From positions 58,501 through 122,500 of the forward strand of contig JAJGOT010000202.1 in the NCBI GenBank assembly GCA_022457155.1: 64,000 nt of DNA, in the 5' to 3' direction. This document shows positions 23,852 through 33,378 of the stretch, one piece after another. Under the pieces are notes generated by a model. It was given only the letters and a program-made list of their open reading frames with translations. It was not told where the DNA came from and ran no database searches. The position numbers were made by a program, and so were the translations under genes. Source of the DNA: Cladopsammia gracilis. Taxonomy: Eukaryota > Cnidaria > Anthozoa > Scleractinia > Dendrophylliidae. Position 1 is the stretch's first letter; each line of letters starts with the position of its first letter.

Positions 23852-24927
23852 CACACACGACGCTCTCCACGTCACTGCTCTTAGCAGTATGCGGGACGTG
23901 CTCTCAGTCTGAACCTAGCACATTACTTAGCTCGTCACAAATTTCCAACCCACACTATTTAAATAATGAATGAATGAATCGTTCCATCGTGCCATCAAAA
24001 CCAACGAAACCATGGGATGATGAACGTAAGAACTCGTTCTTCCTCTGCATGAATTTGATTAGTTACGATCAAGGCTGAAGAGTCAGGAAGTATTTTCCAA
24101 AACTAGTTTGGATGTGGTTGGGGCTGCTCTCCTCTGATACAGGTCGGTGCGGCCCAAAAGAGCGTGATTTTTGTACCCTTTTGGTAGGCTGAAATTGGAT
24201 ATAGCTTTTCTTTCAATGTTTTATTTTCAATATTTGTGTATTTTCCCACTAGTTTATTGAGAGGGTATGATTATGGCCATTTTGGTTTAAATTAGCTGTG
24301 ATGTTAGGTAAAACCACGTACGTTATAAAGCATAAAACTGTTCCACAGGAAAATGAAGCTCAATGGCTTACATTTCAACGGAAAATCCCATCAGTTGGTC
24401 TGATGAATAGGTAAGGGTTTAACTGAGAAGCTGACCCCACACTGTTCTGCCAACAATGTCGAGGAGAAACCTCCGGATTTGATCAGATAAGACAAAGAGT
24501 CGAATATTAAAATGAGATGATGACGAGAGCTCAAACTGTCACTCTGGAGTTGGGCCGAAATCAATTATAACTCGTGGACATTTTAACGCGCTCGCCCAAT
24601 TTGAACCTCACGGCTCAAATCGCGTCTTATGATCATTTGGCGATAGTTATTGTTTGCTACTAGGGCTCACAGCAAATTACACGAGGATTTTTCCTTTCTC
24701 AGATCAGTCGAGAGCCATACCACTTACATTTCAACTGGGCGTGTTTTCCTTGTTGTCAATTTAAGTGATCCCTGACGTTCGGCTATCTCTCGGCAATCTC
24801 TCATTCCTCGGCTCTCGGCCAATTTGTTGAGAACTTTTAAGCTCCTTCTCGATTATATTGGCAATGTCTAATATTAGCTTAATGATTTCACTTTTAGATC
24901 TAGCAGTTCCCGGCAAAGCACAGATTT
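23852..24927. other. No gene seen
   Basis: No motif, repeat family or splice-supported exon recognised. Confidence 0.4.
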
Positions 24928-25097
24928 AGAGTGATTTTCTTTAAACCGTGAAATAGTTACTAAAGTTAGTAGGCACTAGTAGGCACTCGATTAAACACTA
25001 ATTCCATTGTTTTCTTTTGTTTAGTTTTTACTAATTTTGACTAATGTTGATTAATTGCTAGATACTGTTTCACGGTCTAAGTAAAATCACTACTCTA
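24928..25097. mobile_element. Inverted-repeat MITE
   Basis: TAGAGTGATTTTCTTTAAAC and CCGTGAAA at the left are inverted at the right (TTTCACGG, then AAAATCACTACTCTA). Confidence 0.6.
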
Positions 25098-25429
25098 TTA
25101 ACAAATTTTCCTTTAAAAGTATCCATTATGAAAACGGGAAAATAGAAATGGTTAATCTTAGGAATTCAACTGATACAGAATTAACATTTAAAATAACTGC
25201 ACCTTGTCAGTTGTTCAGGGTCGTTCATTCAGTCTGAATATCCTCAACGGCTTATCCACAGACACACTGAAGAGTTTACACCATATTTTATACAACATAA
25301 TAAGCAGCATGCACCACACTGACAGGAAAGTACTAGTTTCATCAAATAGATTTCCTTTTAGTGGCTCCACTTAAGAATTTCATTCACAGACTTTAAAACA
25401 ACAACAACTTTATTTAAGAAAGAAAAAAA

Positions 25430-25637
25430 CAACCCTTTCACTCTCAGAGTCAATTATGGAGACATGTAGTGTAGTTCTAACTTTTGAGTCTGTGGACGAA
25501 ATCCTATGGTGTGACCATTCAAATGAAACCTCTTTGGCAGTACTTTTGCATGGTACCATTTGGTTTTCAATATTTAAAAAAATGAAAACGTTTGGGATTT
25601 TTTGTGAATGTTTATATTTGGCAAGGTAAAAGGTTAA
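25430..25637 (+). repeat. TTAA MITE with a single internal unit
   Basis: The same head (AACCCTTTCACTCTCAGAGT) is followed by one unit (GTTCTAACTTTTGAGTCTGT to GGCAGTACTTTTGCATGG) and a tail ending GGTAAAAGGTTAA. It differs from the 3.4- and 20-kb copies mainly in internal unit number. Confidence 0.7.
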
Positions 25638-25784
25638 CAAATATATTTGCCACCCGCAAACTAACTAAAACTGAGAGCTATTCGAGGCGGAGGAGAATTT
25701 AAAAATACTTTAGGGTAATTCAGTGTTCAATATAACAAAACAGAAGCTTACCTGAATCAGTAGGTCACACTTTAGGATTGGTGG

Positions 25785-26000
25785 AGGCAGTGTGGTCAAG
25801 TTGTTAGGGCGTCGGACTTGTAATCCGGAGGTCCCGGGTTCAAGTCCCGCTCTGACCACTTGCTGGAGTTGTTTCACTGCAGTCACGAGTTCAACTCCTC
25901 GACCACGCTTGTGAAATAGCCAACTGGTTTGCCTCCTGTCAGTTGGGATTTTTAAAATGTTATGTTTTATTTGCAATATTTGTTTCTGTCCACTATAAAC
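25785..26000 (+). mobile_element. tRNA-derived SINE
   Basis: The head (about 25790-25862) is tRNA-like: an A-box region GTCAAGTTGTTAGGG, a TGT anticodon loop (GACTTGTAATCC) and a B-box GGTTCAAGTCC, ending CTCTGACCACT. A non-tRNA body follows (CGACCACGCTTGTGAAATAG and GTTTGCCTCCTGTCAGTTGG). The tail is AT-rich. Confidence 0.8.
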
Positions 26001-26029
26001 AACATTTATTTGTATTTTTATTATTTTTT

Positions 26030-26300
26030 TTTTTTGTATTCATGAACAGACTTAAACGACTTAAACGTTAGAACCACCTTGTACAGCATAATAAAGAGCA
26101 CCACAGGAAAGTACTGCTCAAACACTTTCATATGAATGTCATGATGGTCACACTGTAGAATTTCATCAGGAAGTGAGAAACGAACAACTTTGAGAAAGTA
26201 TACCTTGTACAGTACAATGAATAGTGCCACAGCAAAATACTGCTCAGTAGCTTTCATTTTATGATGGTCACACTTTAGGATTTCATCCACGGACAGAAAT
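26030..26300 (-). repeat. Two degenerate 106-bp units
   Basis: Two reverse-orientation units are present (AGAACCACCTTGTACAGCAT near 26071 and GGTCACACTTTAGGATTTCA near 26268), with insertions of ATGATG relative to the 8-kb array. More degraded pieces lie at 25.25-25.39 kb. Confidence 0.65.
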
Positions 26301-26899
26301 AGCACGGCAAGTAGCGAGCATTAATCAGGGTCTGGATGGGGTTCTGCGTGATCCGGGATTTAGCCGAAATTGAGTGCGTGATTCGGGAATACAAAATAAA
26401 TCCAGCCGTGATTCGAGAATACTGTATCAGCTGTGACGCGGGATTTGCTTTATCTGCGGTTCGTGATTCGTGATTTCCACCGACAAAATTCTGTGAAATT
26501 CAAATATTTTGGCCCATATCAATTCACACTCAGCGACCTGTCAAAAACTTCTTAACTCTCATACCATGTCACAACGGGTGGTTTAAGCCTATCACATGTG
26601 ATCATGTGTCATTTTATACGTGGTTACAAAATCATTTACTGGCCACGGGTGGGAAGCTACTGTACTTGGGAATATGGACCTGATCGTCCTGTTTTCGACT
26701 TGCAATTTGTTTATTGTTTAACTCTATGCTGTGGCGAGTAATGATATCCGGAGTTCCACAGTTAAGGACCGTTTACACAGGCGATTTTTTGTGCATTTTT
26801 AGTCGCGCGCGAGTTGCATCTTCAAATCGCATGTGTAAACGGGCGGCGATTTCAGTGCGATTTGGGCGTGATTTGTCGCGCGATGTCGCAGAGGTGCAG

Positions 26900-27160
26900 A
26901 TGATGGGGTGCTCGTCGGAAAGTTTTAAAAAATACCCTAAAAGGTACCAGAATCTCGTTTGATTGGCTTGGCTTAAAATAATTTTTACCCCTAAGAGGAC
27001 CAATTCTAAAACAATACATGTCATAAAGGTACCGCGATAATTCTAACGGTGGATATTTTTGATTTTAGTACCCTAAGCGGTACCAATCTATAAATTTTGC
27101 CCCTAACAGGTATGACGAGCACCCATGTCATTTTTCTATGGGAGTCCCCCCGGGTATCGC
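26900..27160. repeat. GGGGGACTCCC-family repeat, nested
   Basis: GGGTGCTCGTC near 26906 pairs with GACGAGCACCC near 27115, with GGTACC/CCCTAA blocks between and GGGAGTCCCCCCGGGT at the end. Related copies are at 33.74-34.03 kb and around 58.38-59.48 kb. Confidence 0.55.
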
Positions 27161-27196
27161 ACCCGAATCGCACAGGAAATCGCCACTAGTTTACAC

Positions 27197-27258
27197 CATA
27201 GTTAATAGAACAAACTGGTTATGAAGCTCAACAACTTTCAATTTGTTCTATTAACTAT
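27197..27258. mobile_element. 62-bp palindromic insertion with 8-bp TSD, nested
   Basis: CATAGTTAATAGAACAAA and TTTGTTCTATTAACTATG form the arms; GTTTACAC is duplicated exactly on both sides (27189-27196 and 27259-27266). Confidence 0.75.
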
Positions 27259-27837
27259 GTTTACACTTGCGACAAAAGTTGCATTGGAAAGCGCGACAAA
27301 AATCGAATCAAAAATCAAATGTGTAAACGGGCCTTAAAGATCCTGGTCTCAGTTTTCCTGCCTCCAAAATCTGGTACAGTGAGTAGCCAGCCCATCCACA
27401 AAAAAAAAAATCGATATTCCAATTATCAGCGCAGAAAATCACAAGGATTTCCACATCTTCAAGACCCATTTTACAAATTTACATTTTACAAATTTACAGC
27501 TATTTATGAAGTCGCCTGAGGCAAAGGCCTTAAAGAAAATCCTGTAGTGGATTTCTTTCGAATAAATAAACGCGCTACGGGGCAGAAATAGGATATATGC
27601 AAAAAAAAATTCACAGAGTACGTGATTCGGGAAATGACAAAAACAAGCTACGTGATTCGGGAATTTACGAAAAAATAGCCCGTGATTCGGGATCCAGACC
27701 CTAATTAATTTTCAAGTGCCTGACGAGCTTTGTTTTGCTACTCAGCTGTCACGAGATTTTTACCATTTCGTGTATAAATAAAAATTGATGATGATGACCC
27801 AAAAAAGAAAGTGAAAATCCGATCAGCTGCAGTAAAT

Positions 27838-28096
27838 GAGGCCCTGCCAGGGGGGGGGGGGGGGGGGGGGGGGTTCCCGTGTCGCTGAATTTTAAAATGT
27901 CTCGTGTCGGTGATTGTTTTGGTGAGCCAATAAAACAACTCGTTCAAAGGAGGTACGACATGACCCTGTTTTACCAATGTTTCACGTTGCTGTCGGAAAT
28001 TGAACGAACAGTTGTCTCTTGTCGCGATTTCATTTTACGTGCTGTTGCTACTTTTTGGGTCATGTCACCTGTCGGAATTTCCCCTGGCAGGGCCTC
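27838..28096. mobile_element. MITE with GAGGCCCTGCCAGG ends
   Basis: GAGGCCCTGCCAGGGG at the left (followed by a G run that may be expanded) and CCCCTGGCAGGGCCTC at the right; the inside has no recognised coding sequence. It ends about 280 bp upstream of the BH3-only promoter. Confidence 0.7.
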
Positions 28097-28375
28097 GTAA
28101 ATCGTGAGGACTCAGCAAAATTTGTTTGTTCGATAGAACATACTAGATCGCGGAAAGTTTTATAAAGATTATTAAATAAATGAAATAAAGAAAATTATAT
28201 GCCAGTCAACTTGTGAAATTTCTTCAAAATTTCTACTTACAAACCAACCCGCCCAGTATTAGAGAAATTCTAAGCGATGTAGCATGTCTCACTCGACACA
28301 ATAGATCACGTTTTTTCCCAGAAAATTTTAAGTTCCGCAAGTTCAAGGTCCATCTTTTTTTGTGAACAACAAGCA

Positions 28376-28530
28376 ACCAATCAGCGCTCCCCTTTTATTG
28401 TTAGCAACCAATCACAAAACGCCATTTCCTGTAATGACGTCACAAGGGGTTTTCCTTGGGCTGGGTACGTGCGTCATGTTCAATGAGGTAAGACTTCCGT
28501 TTATAAAGAAAGAAAAATATATATATAAAC
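28376..28530 (+). promoter_or_regulatory. Promoter of the BH3-only gene: CCAAT x2, CRE, kappaB-like, TATA
   Basis: Within 155 bp there are two AACCAATCA boxes (about 28375 and 28406), a perfect palindromic CRE TGACGTCA (28435-28442), GGGGTTTTCC (28446-28455), which fits the kappaB consensus, and TATATAAA (28523-28530). The TATA box would set the start near 28555. The sites are read directly; binding by CREB/ATF/CREB3, NF-Y or Rel factors is inferred. Confidence 0.65.
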
Positions 28531-28554
28531 GCGTCCGAGAGAAGAACACTTAAT

Positions 28555-29061
28555 CTATTGCCTGAGAAATAATCCAAAGAAGTAACAGAGGCGTGTAGCC
28601 TTCAATCGAAGTAAAACGAAGCTTTCAGAAGCAAGGAACCGTTTGACAGGTTAGTGTTTAGTAGATATTTTGTCGCGCCTGCAGTACGTTTAGCATATTT
28701 CCTTCGCCTCCGTCGTAGTTGTGAGGTCGTGTTTAGTTGCAAACAAAAACACTTTCCTTTGATTTGTGCGATGGTGTTATGAACACTTACCCTTCAGTCC
28801 TTGTAGAATAGTAAAACAGTAAATGAAGTTGACGTTGTATCGAGAACTTGCAAGTTCTTCCGCTTTTACGAAGATAATTGAAAAAAATAATTTCGTCGTT
28901 CGAAATAGACTTCAATTTTAAGTAGTTTTAATATTCATTTTTATCGATTATTTGACATTCGATTCTCTTGAAATACTTTTATATCGAGGTTTGTGGCTAT
29001 GAGTAAAGCATAACTTTATAACTTGTACAATTATTCAGGTGAATTCATATTTATCTCGCAG
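28555..29061 (+). other. 5' untranslated exon and intron of the BH3-only gene
   Basis: A non-coding first exon (about 28555-28649) ends at the donor GACAG/GTTAGT (28650). The 412-bp intron ends at TTATCTCGCAG (29061), five bases before the start codon. Borders were inferred by eye from splice consensus. Confidence 0.55.
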
Positions 29062-29066
29062 GTTTT

Positions 29067-29312
29067 ATGGGACTTAACAAGTTCTTCAAAAGAACTGACA
29101 GCAAATCTCAAAACCGACGAAGATCATTTAGCTTCCTGAGGAGAAGAAGTCGTTCTGGGGAAGAAACGAGAAATGAGAACTGTCTGAGACCAAGACGAGC
29201 AGGAGAAAGTCAGAGCTCGGAGGCGAGAACATCCAGAGAAATTGGTTCCGCTTTGAGGGAGATCGGAGATGAACTCAATAACAGCACGTTGAGTCTTCAT
29301 ACGACAACATAG
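29067..29312 (+). CDS. BH3-only protein (BIM/PUMA-like BH3), 81 aa
   Basis: Candidate pro-apoptotic BH3-only protein, which would bind the groove of BCL-2 family proteins at mitochondria. Residues 57-72 read REIGSALREIGDELNN: hydrophobic positions I59, L63, I66 and L70 flank the invariant G67-D68 with the canonical spacing. This matches BIM- and PUMA-type BH3 helices residue for residue at the signature sites. The N-terminal half is basic and Ser/Arg-rich (RRRSFSFLRRRSRS) and looks disordered. There is no membrane helix. The length of 81 aa is usual for this class (Noxa and Hrk are 54-91 aa). The start at 29067 is the first ATG after a clear 3' splice site (CGCAG at 29057-29061), so the coding region lies in the second exon. 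The stop TAG is at 29310-29312. A BCL-2 type exon lies 10.6 kb away. Confidence 0.75.
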   Translation: MGLNKFFKRTDSKSQNRRRSFSFLRRRSRSGEETRNENCLRPRRAGESQSSEARTSREIGSALREIGDELNNSTLSLHTTT

Positions 29313-29644
29313 ACATGAATAAGGATAAACCGCTCTGATGGAGAAAAGACCCAAGATAGCAGTCCAGCAAGCTAATGAAAGGGCAAGGTGGATTGGCTTA
29401 CGAGGCCGTGAAAGTGAGTTACGATACAATGTGACGATAGCCGGACGATAGTTACGCCAAAATCAAACGACCGGATATATTATACGCATGTAAAAAGCCG
29501 CTTTGCGCCAACTGATCGGAGACAACAATTTGTCACTTGTAATATATTTTTTGGTTATCGAACTCGTATCTATTGTCCTCCTGTTTCTTGTGAAAAAAAA
29601 AATGAAGCAGTTAAGCGTGTAACCTTAAGAAATTTATATAAGCA

Positions 29645-29650
29645 AATAAA
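29645..29650 (+). terminator. Poly(A) signal AATAAA of the BH3-only gene
   Basis: The first plus-strand AATAAA after the stop lies 333 bp downstream, followed by a T-rich stretch. This would give an mRNA of about 0.7 kb. Confidence 0.5.
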
Positions 29651-29799
29651 AGAATATTGAAGCGTGCTTTCTTACGTGTACTGTTGTTTTTCTTCAGAAA
29701 CCGGAAACGGGGGTAACGCTTCCGATGTGCGTGACAAACGTCTAAAGTAATTCATAGCATGCATTTCGTAAAGACGTCTGGAAATGCTGTTGACAGCTA

Positions 29800-30866
29800 A
29801 GGGGCGGACCATTAGAAATCTTGGGAGGGGGGGTGACAATTACCAAAAAAAAAATCCTGCAAAGGAAAATTGTCTCAAAAAAAATTCCTGCAAGCAGTTG
29901 ACCATAAAAAAATAAAATCCTGCAAGCTAACTGGCTATATATACATTTATTTATTTTAAACTGGAACATATGAGAGTATGACATGCTCTCTGGTAATAAA
30001 ATTCATCAAAAAGCAACTTCAGGTTGAGTCAAATGCTGTTAAAAATGTCTATCTGGTACATGTACCAATATCTTAATATAACCAAAACCTTGTTTATGTA
30101 CATATTTGAAAACACTGTAAACATCATGAAATATGTAGCCTGCTCTATTACACGCAAGTATTTTTTAAAATACATTACAGATTGTCCAACCGTCCCGATT
30201 TCGTCGAAATTACCCCGATGATTTTGCTTGAAAATCCCGAATCCCGACCAATGTGATCGGGATAGGAAAAATCCCGATTTTGACATCCGGTTCTGTCATT
30301 TTCGTCAAATTCTCATACAAAAAGCCGAAATTGCGTATACTTAACTCTGATATCCAGATAAACTAAAGAAACAGCAAGAAATATAAAATGAAATCAAGTA
30401 CTTGTATGTGGAGCCACACAAAGAGACGCAAAGCGACGAGAAGCCACATCAATTTGCCAAACATTTTTGATAGAAATTGTTGTCTCAGAACACTAGAAAT
30501 GGAGTTTCAGAGCATCAAGATTTCAAAATTTTCTGGTGGGGCATGCCCCCAGACCCCCCTAGCGGCTCGCGCCTTCGGCGCTCGACCACTCCATCTCAAT
30601 TCTTATTTCTCCCCATTTTTTATGCAAAGGTTTCACAGTCTGACTTAAATCTACTCTCCAGCATTTAATACCAAAAATGGATTGAGCCATTAGTATAAAA
30701 AAAATTGGAGCTTGCACGCATTTATAAAGAGGATCTCAGAAAAAAAAAACCTGCAGGCTTGCACCTCCTAAAAAAAAAAATCCTGCAGGAAACTCGGGCC
30801 GAAAAAAAAATTCATACACTGAAAAATTTTTGACCCCCCTCCCAGGATTTCTAATGGTCCACCCCT
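29800..30866. mobile_element. 1.07-kb inverted-repeat element with nested pieces
   Basis: AGGGGCGGACCATTAGAAAT at the left and ATTTCTAATGGTCCACCCCT at the right. Inside are AAAAAAATCCTGCA blocks in both orientations, an ATCCCGAATCCCGACC segment and GGGGCATGCCCCCAGACCCC, which recurs at 34.86 kb. Confidence 0.75.
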
Positions 30867-31487
30867 AAAATGAAATGAAAACCTCAATATCCACTCACTT
30901 TGAGGGATTTATCCCCTGACAAAATTGGCATCAAAAACAGTCACGAAACTGATACTATTTGTGACGTCATCACTGATAGATGCCTTGATGACCAATATTA
31001 GTTTTTTCACTTCAAAATGAGGCGATTATTCGAAGGGAGGCAATTAATCCAGGGGGGCGATTATTTCAAATATTTTCACTATTGGGGGGCGATTATTCAA
31101 GGGGGGGGGGGGCACTTATCAAGGGTCAGCTGTTATGCGAGGAAATACGGTATGCAGGATGAAGAAGTCTTCCAAAGCGTGCTAAAATGAGAGCAATCCA
31201 GTGAATTGGGCCAGAGATACACGCAAGAAACCCAAAAATTTGCCTGGCAAAATCTGAGAAAAATTTGGTATTTTACTTTCTCCAGCATTTACGTGAAAAC
31301 GTTTCCTGTCGAAATGAAGTCTTGTGCGCATTCCCAAAAAGAAAGGATGCTTAGTTTTCATGTTACAAACAATGTTTTGGCCAGTTTGGTTGCAATTTTT
31401 TTTTTGTGTAAAAAAAAAACAAAACAAAAAACCAGTATTAATGGCTTCAAATAGCCGATTTTTGATAAAAACACTTAGGAGTCAATA
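30867..31487. other. Repeat fragments, no gene
   Basis: GGCGATTATTCGAAGG/GGGGGCGATTATTCAAGG words repeat at 31020-31110 with a G run, looking like the end of a further MITE; the remainder is unassigned. Confidence 0.4.
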
Positions 31488-31829
31488 GGCCATTTGCACG
31501 ATGACGTCATTTGACTACTACTACCAGAATTCATTTCGTTTTTCCTTTCTTATTTAAATTTTGTAATCCCAGTGCGGTTTAAATAACAATAGCCCTAATT
31601 TGCACTACAAAACAAAAAACAGAAGGATTCTGGTAGTAGTAGTCAAATGACGTCATCGTGCAAATCAAGCTTTTAGCCAGCAGGGTGTCCAGGCGTCCTG
31701 TGGACGCCCACTTTTTGAAGAAATTCATGAAAATTGCACCTAATCCTTTAAAAAATTTATGATGGAAAATATCTTCAGGACGCCCACTTTTCAATTTCTG
31801 GCTAAAAGCCTGGTGCAAATGGCCTATTG
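31488..31829. mobile_element. MITE (AATAGGCC family), copy 2, interrupted
   Basis: The same ends as the 21.9-kb copy (AATAGGCCATTTGCACGATG and GCAAATGGCCTATT), over 85 percent alike by eye, but split near the right end by the insertion at 31666-31812. Confidence 0.85.
31666..31812. mobile_element. hAT-like MITE nested in the AATAGGCC MITE, 8-bp TSD
   Basis: CAAGCTTTTAGCCAG and CTGGCTAAAAGCCTG ends with GGACGCCCACTTTT repeated inside. GTGCAAAT is duplicated exactly (31658-31665 and 31813-31820). Confidence 0.85.
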
Positions 31830-32337
31830 GTTGACAAATTTACCAGAGGGACTGATCAACATGTAACTTCGTGTTTCAAAATTAATGTCTTGCCAACAGA
31901 AGTATTTCAATAACCAAATTCTCCAAGCTGATCTAACTCAGTATAAAGTAATATTAATGCTTTGAGCTGGCAATTGAAAGAGTAAGAGCCTACCACCAGG
32001 GGAAGGGTGAGAGTGCCGTGGAGTCATTTGAACTTATTTGTTTTGATACTCCCTTGGGGTGATTGTTTACAGTGGCAAAAATTAAGGCACAAAGGACCGA
32101 AACAAATTTTCAGTCTCTTCTACCATTTTCCTTCGACCCCTCCCTTACTATGGGGTCTGGGATCACCACCGGTTTAAAAAAATACACAATCAATGTAGGG
32201 ATTTGACATTCTTTGACCCATTTTTTGGGCCACAATAGGAAAGGAAAATAATTGAAAATACCCTGCAGGTATGTACATGTGTAGGCTCAATATTAAATCG
32301 TTTAGCAAGTCCCTTTTTCGTTACATTCTCTTCCCAA

Positions 32338-32471
32338 TAGAGGTTTTGCACGGCAGCCATGTTGCATGGCAGGAACAATAGATTATTTTCCCTATGGGAA
32401 AGAATGTTCTTTCTAATGCAGAACATTTTCATTGTTCCTGCCATGCAACATGGCTGCGTGCAAAACCTCTA
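32338..32471. mobile_element. Palindromic MITE
   Basis: TAGAGGTTTTGCACGGCAGC ... TGCGTGCAAAACCTCTA with arms of about 43 bp including GCCATGTTGCATGGCAGGAA. It is 0.9 kb downstream of the CREB3-like stop. Confidence 0.8.
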
Positions 32472-33378
32472 TAATATGTGCAAGAATTAATAAATCTTAT
32501 ATAACTTCTGGGATATGAGTTGTGGCATGCTGTCAATTCCAAATGACTTCAAAGTTAAAACACAGCTACTTTCGTATAAAGTTGCACTAAAATTATACAA
32601 GTCATTTTCACCACTTGTTCTTTTAAACATTTTTTATTTAGTATTTTATAACTTTTTCTAAAACAATTCACTTTTTATAAGGCTACACAACCAGAATCAA
32701 TGGCAGAAATTTAGTCACAATTGTATGGAATAACAATGTTATTGCATGTATTTACCTGATATATTTTCAAAACAGGATCTTTATGATGGATTCAATGTCT
32801 TAGTGTGAGGCAGATATATTTACATTGCGACTATCTTGGTTGATATAAGCCTGTTTTATTTAATTTGTTCCCAAAAGTCAGGAATTACTGTCCAATTCCC
32901 TGAACTTCAGTATCTCTTAAAATTTTATCTTATTTTTTATGACTTTTATCACTGCATTTTCAATAGAAAAACTTAATTAAAAATTACCACAATTTCCAAA
33001 AATCCTATTTACAACAGAATTCAAAGTAATAGTAAATATTATTTTTAATGTTGGAAAATGGAAAAGAAAAAAGAAAAATTAAGCAAAAGAATTTGATGTA
33101 TTGTTTACGGCTCTAGATCCATGCCTGTCTGGATGCAGCTGGCTAAATTAACCAGCAGAGCTAAAAGACCTGGCTTAATTTTCTAATTATGACGGAAAAA
33201 ATTGTTTGATTTAAATGCTGCATAGTGTTGGCTAACTACAGTGTATATGTTAGAATGTTTAGCAAATTAAGGCTTTTTACAAAACAAAACAGAATACTAA
33301 CTTATAGTACAAAACAACTAAGCTCAACTACAGTACTGAAATCTTATTTACACCTGTATTAATAACTCTTCCCTTATT
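32472..33378 (-). other. Likely 3' UTR and downstream flank of the CREB3-like gene
   Basis: No coding potential. Minus-strand AATAAA hexamers occur near 32857 and 32634; either could end the transcript. Confidence 0.35.

Larger units (their letters stand above)
26762..27337. mobile_element. TTAA-flanked MITE nested in the 26.3-kb element
   Basis: TTAAGGACCGTTTACACAGG at the left and GTGTAAACGGGCCTTAA at the right; inner GATTTGGGCGTG / GCGAC blocks. A related fragment lies at about 49.22-49.29 kb. Confidence 0.75.
26326..27703. mobile_element. hAT-like non-autonomous element hosting nested insertions
   Basis: CAGGGTCTGGAT at the left, ATCCAGACCCT at the right, and ATTAAT duplicated on both sides (26320-26325 and 27704-27709). 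CGTGATTCGGGA is repeated several times near both ends, a usual pattern for transposase-binding sub-terminal repeats. The CAGGG start suggests hAT. Confidence 0.65.

Noticed and set aside
25790..25862. Functional tRNA gene with TGT anticodon
   Set aside because: The acceptor stem is degenerate and a SINE body follows directly, so it is a SINE head.
27851..27873. Long G run (also at 20.70, 31.10, 33.75 and 60.96 kb) as a regulatory G-quadruplex
   Set aside because: Simple homopolymer runs within MITEs or gene-free DNA, and prone to sequencing error; no reason to assign function.
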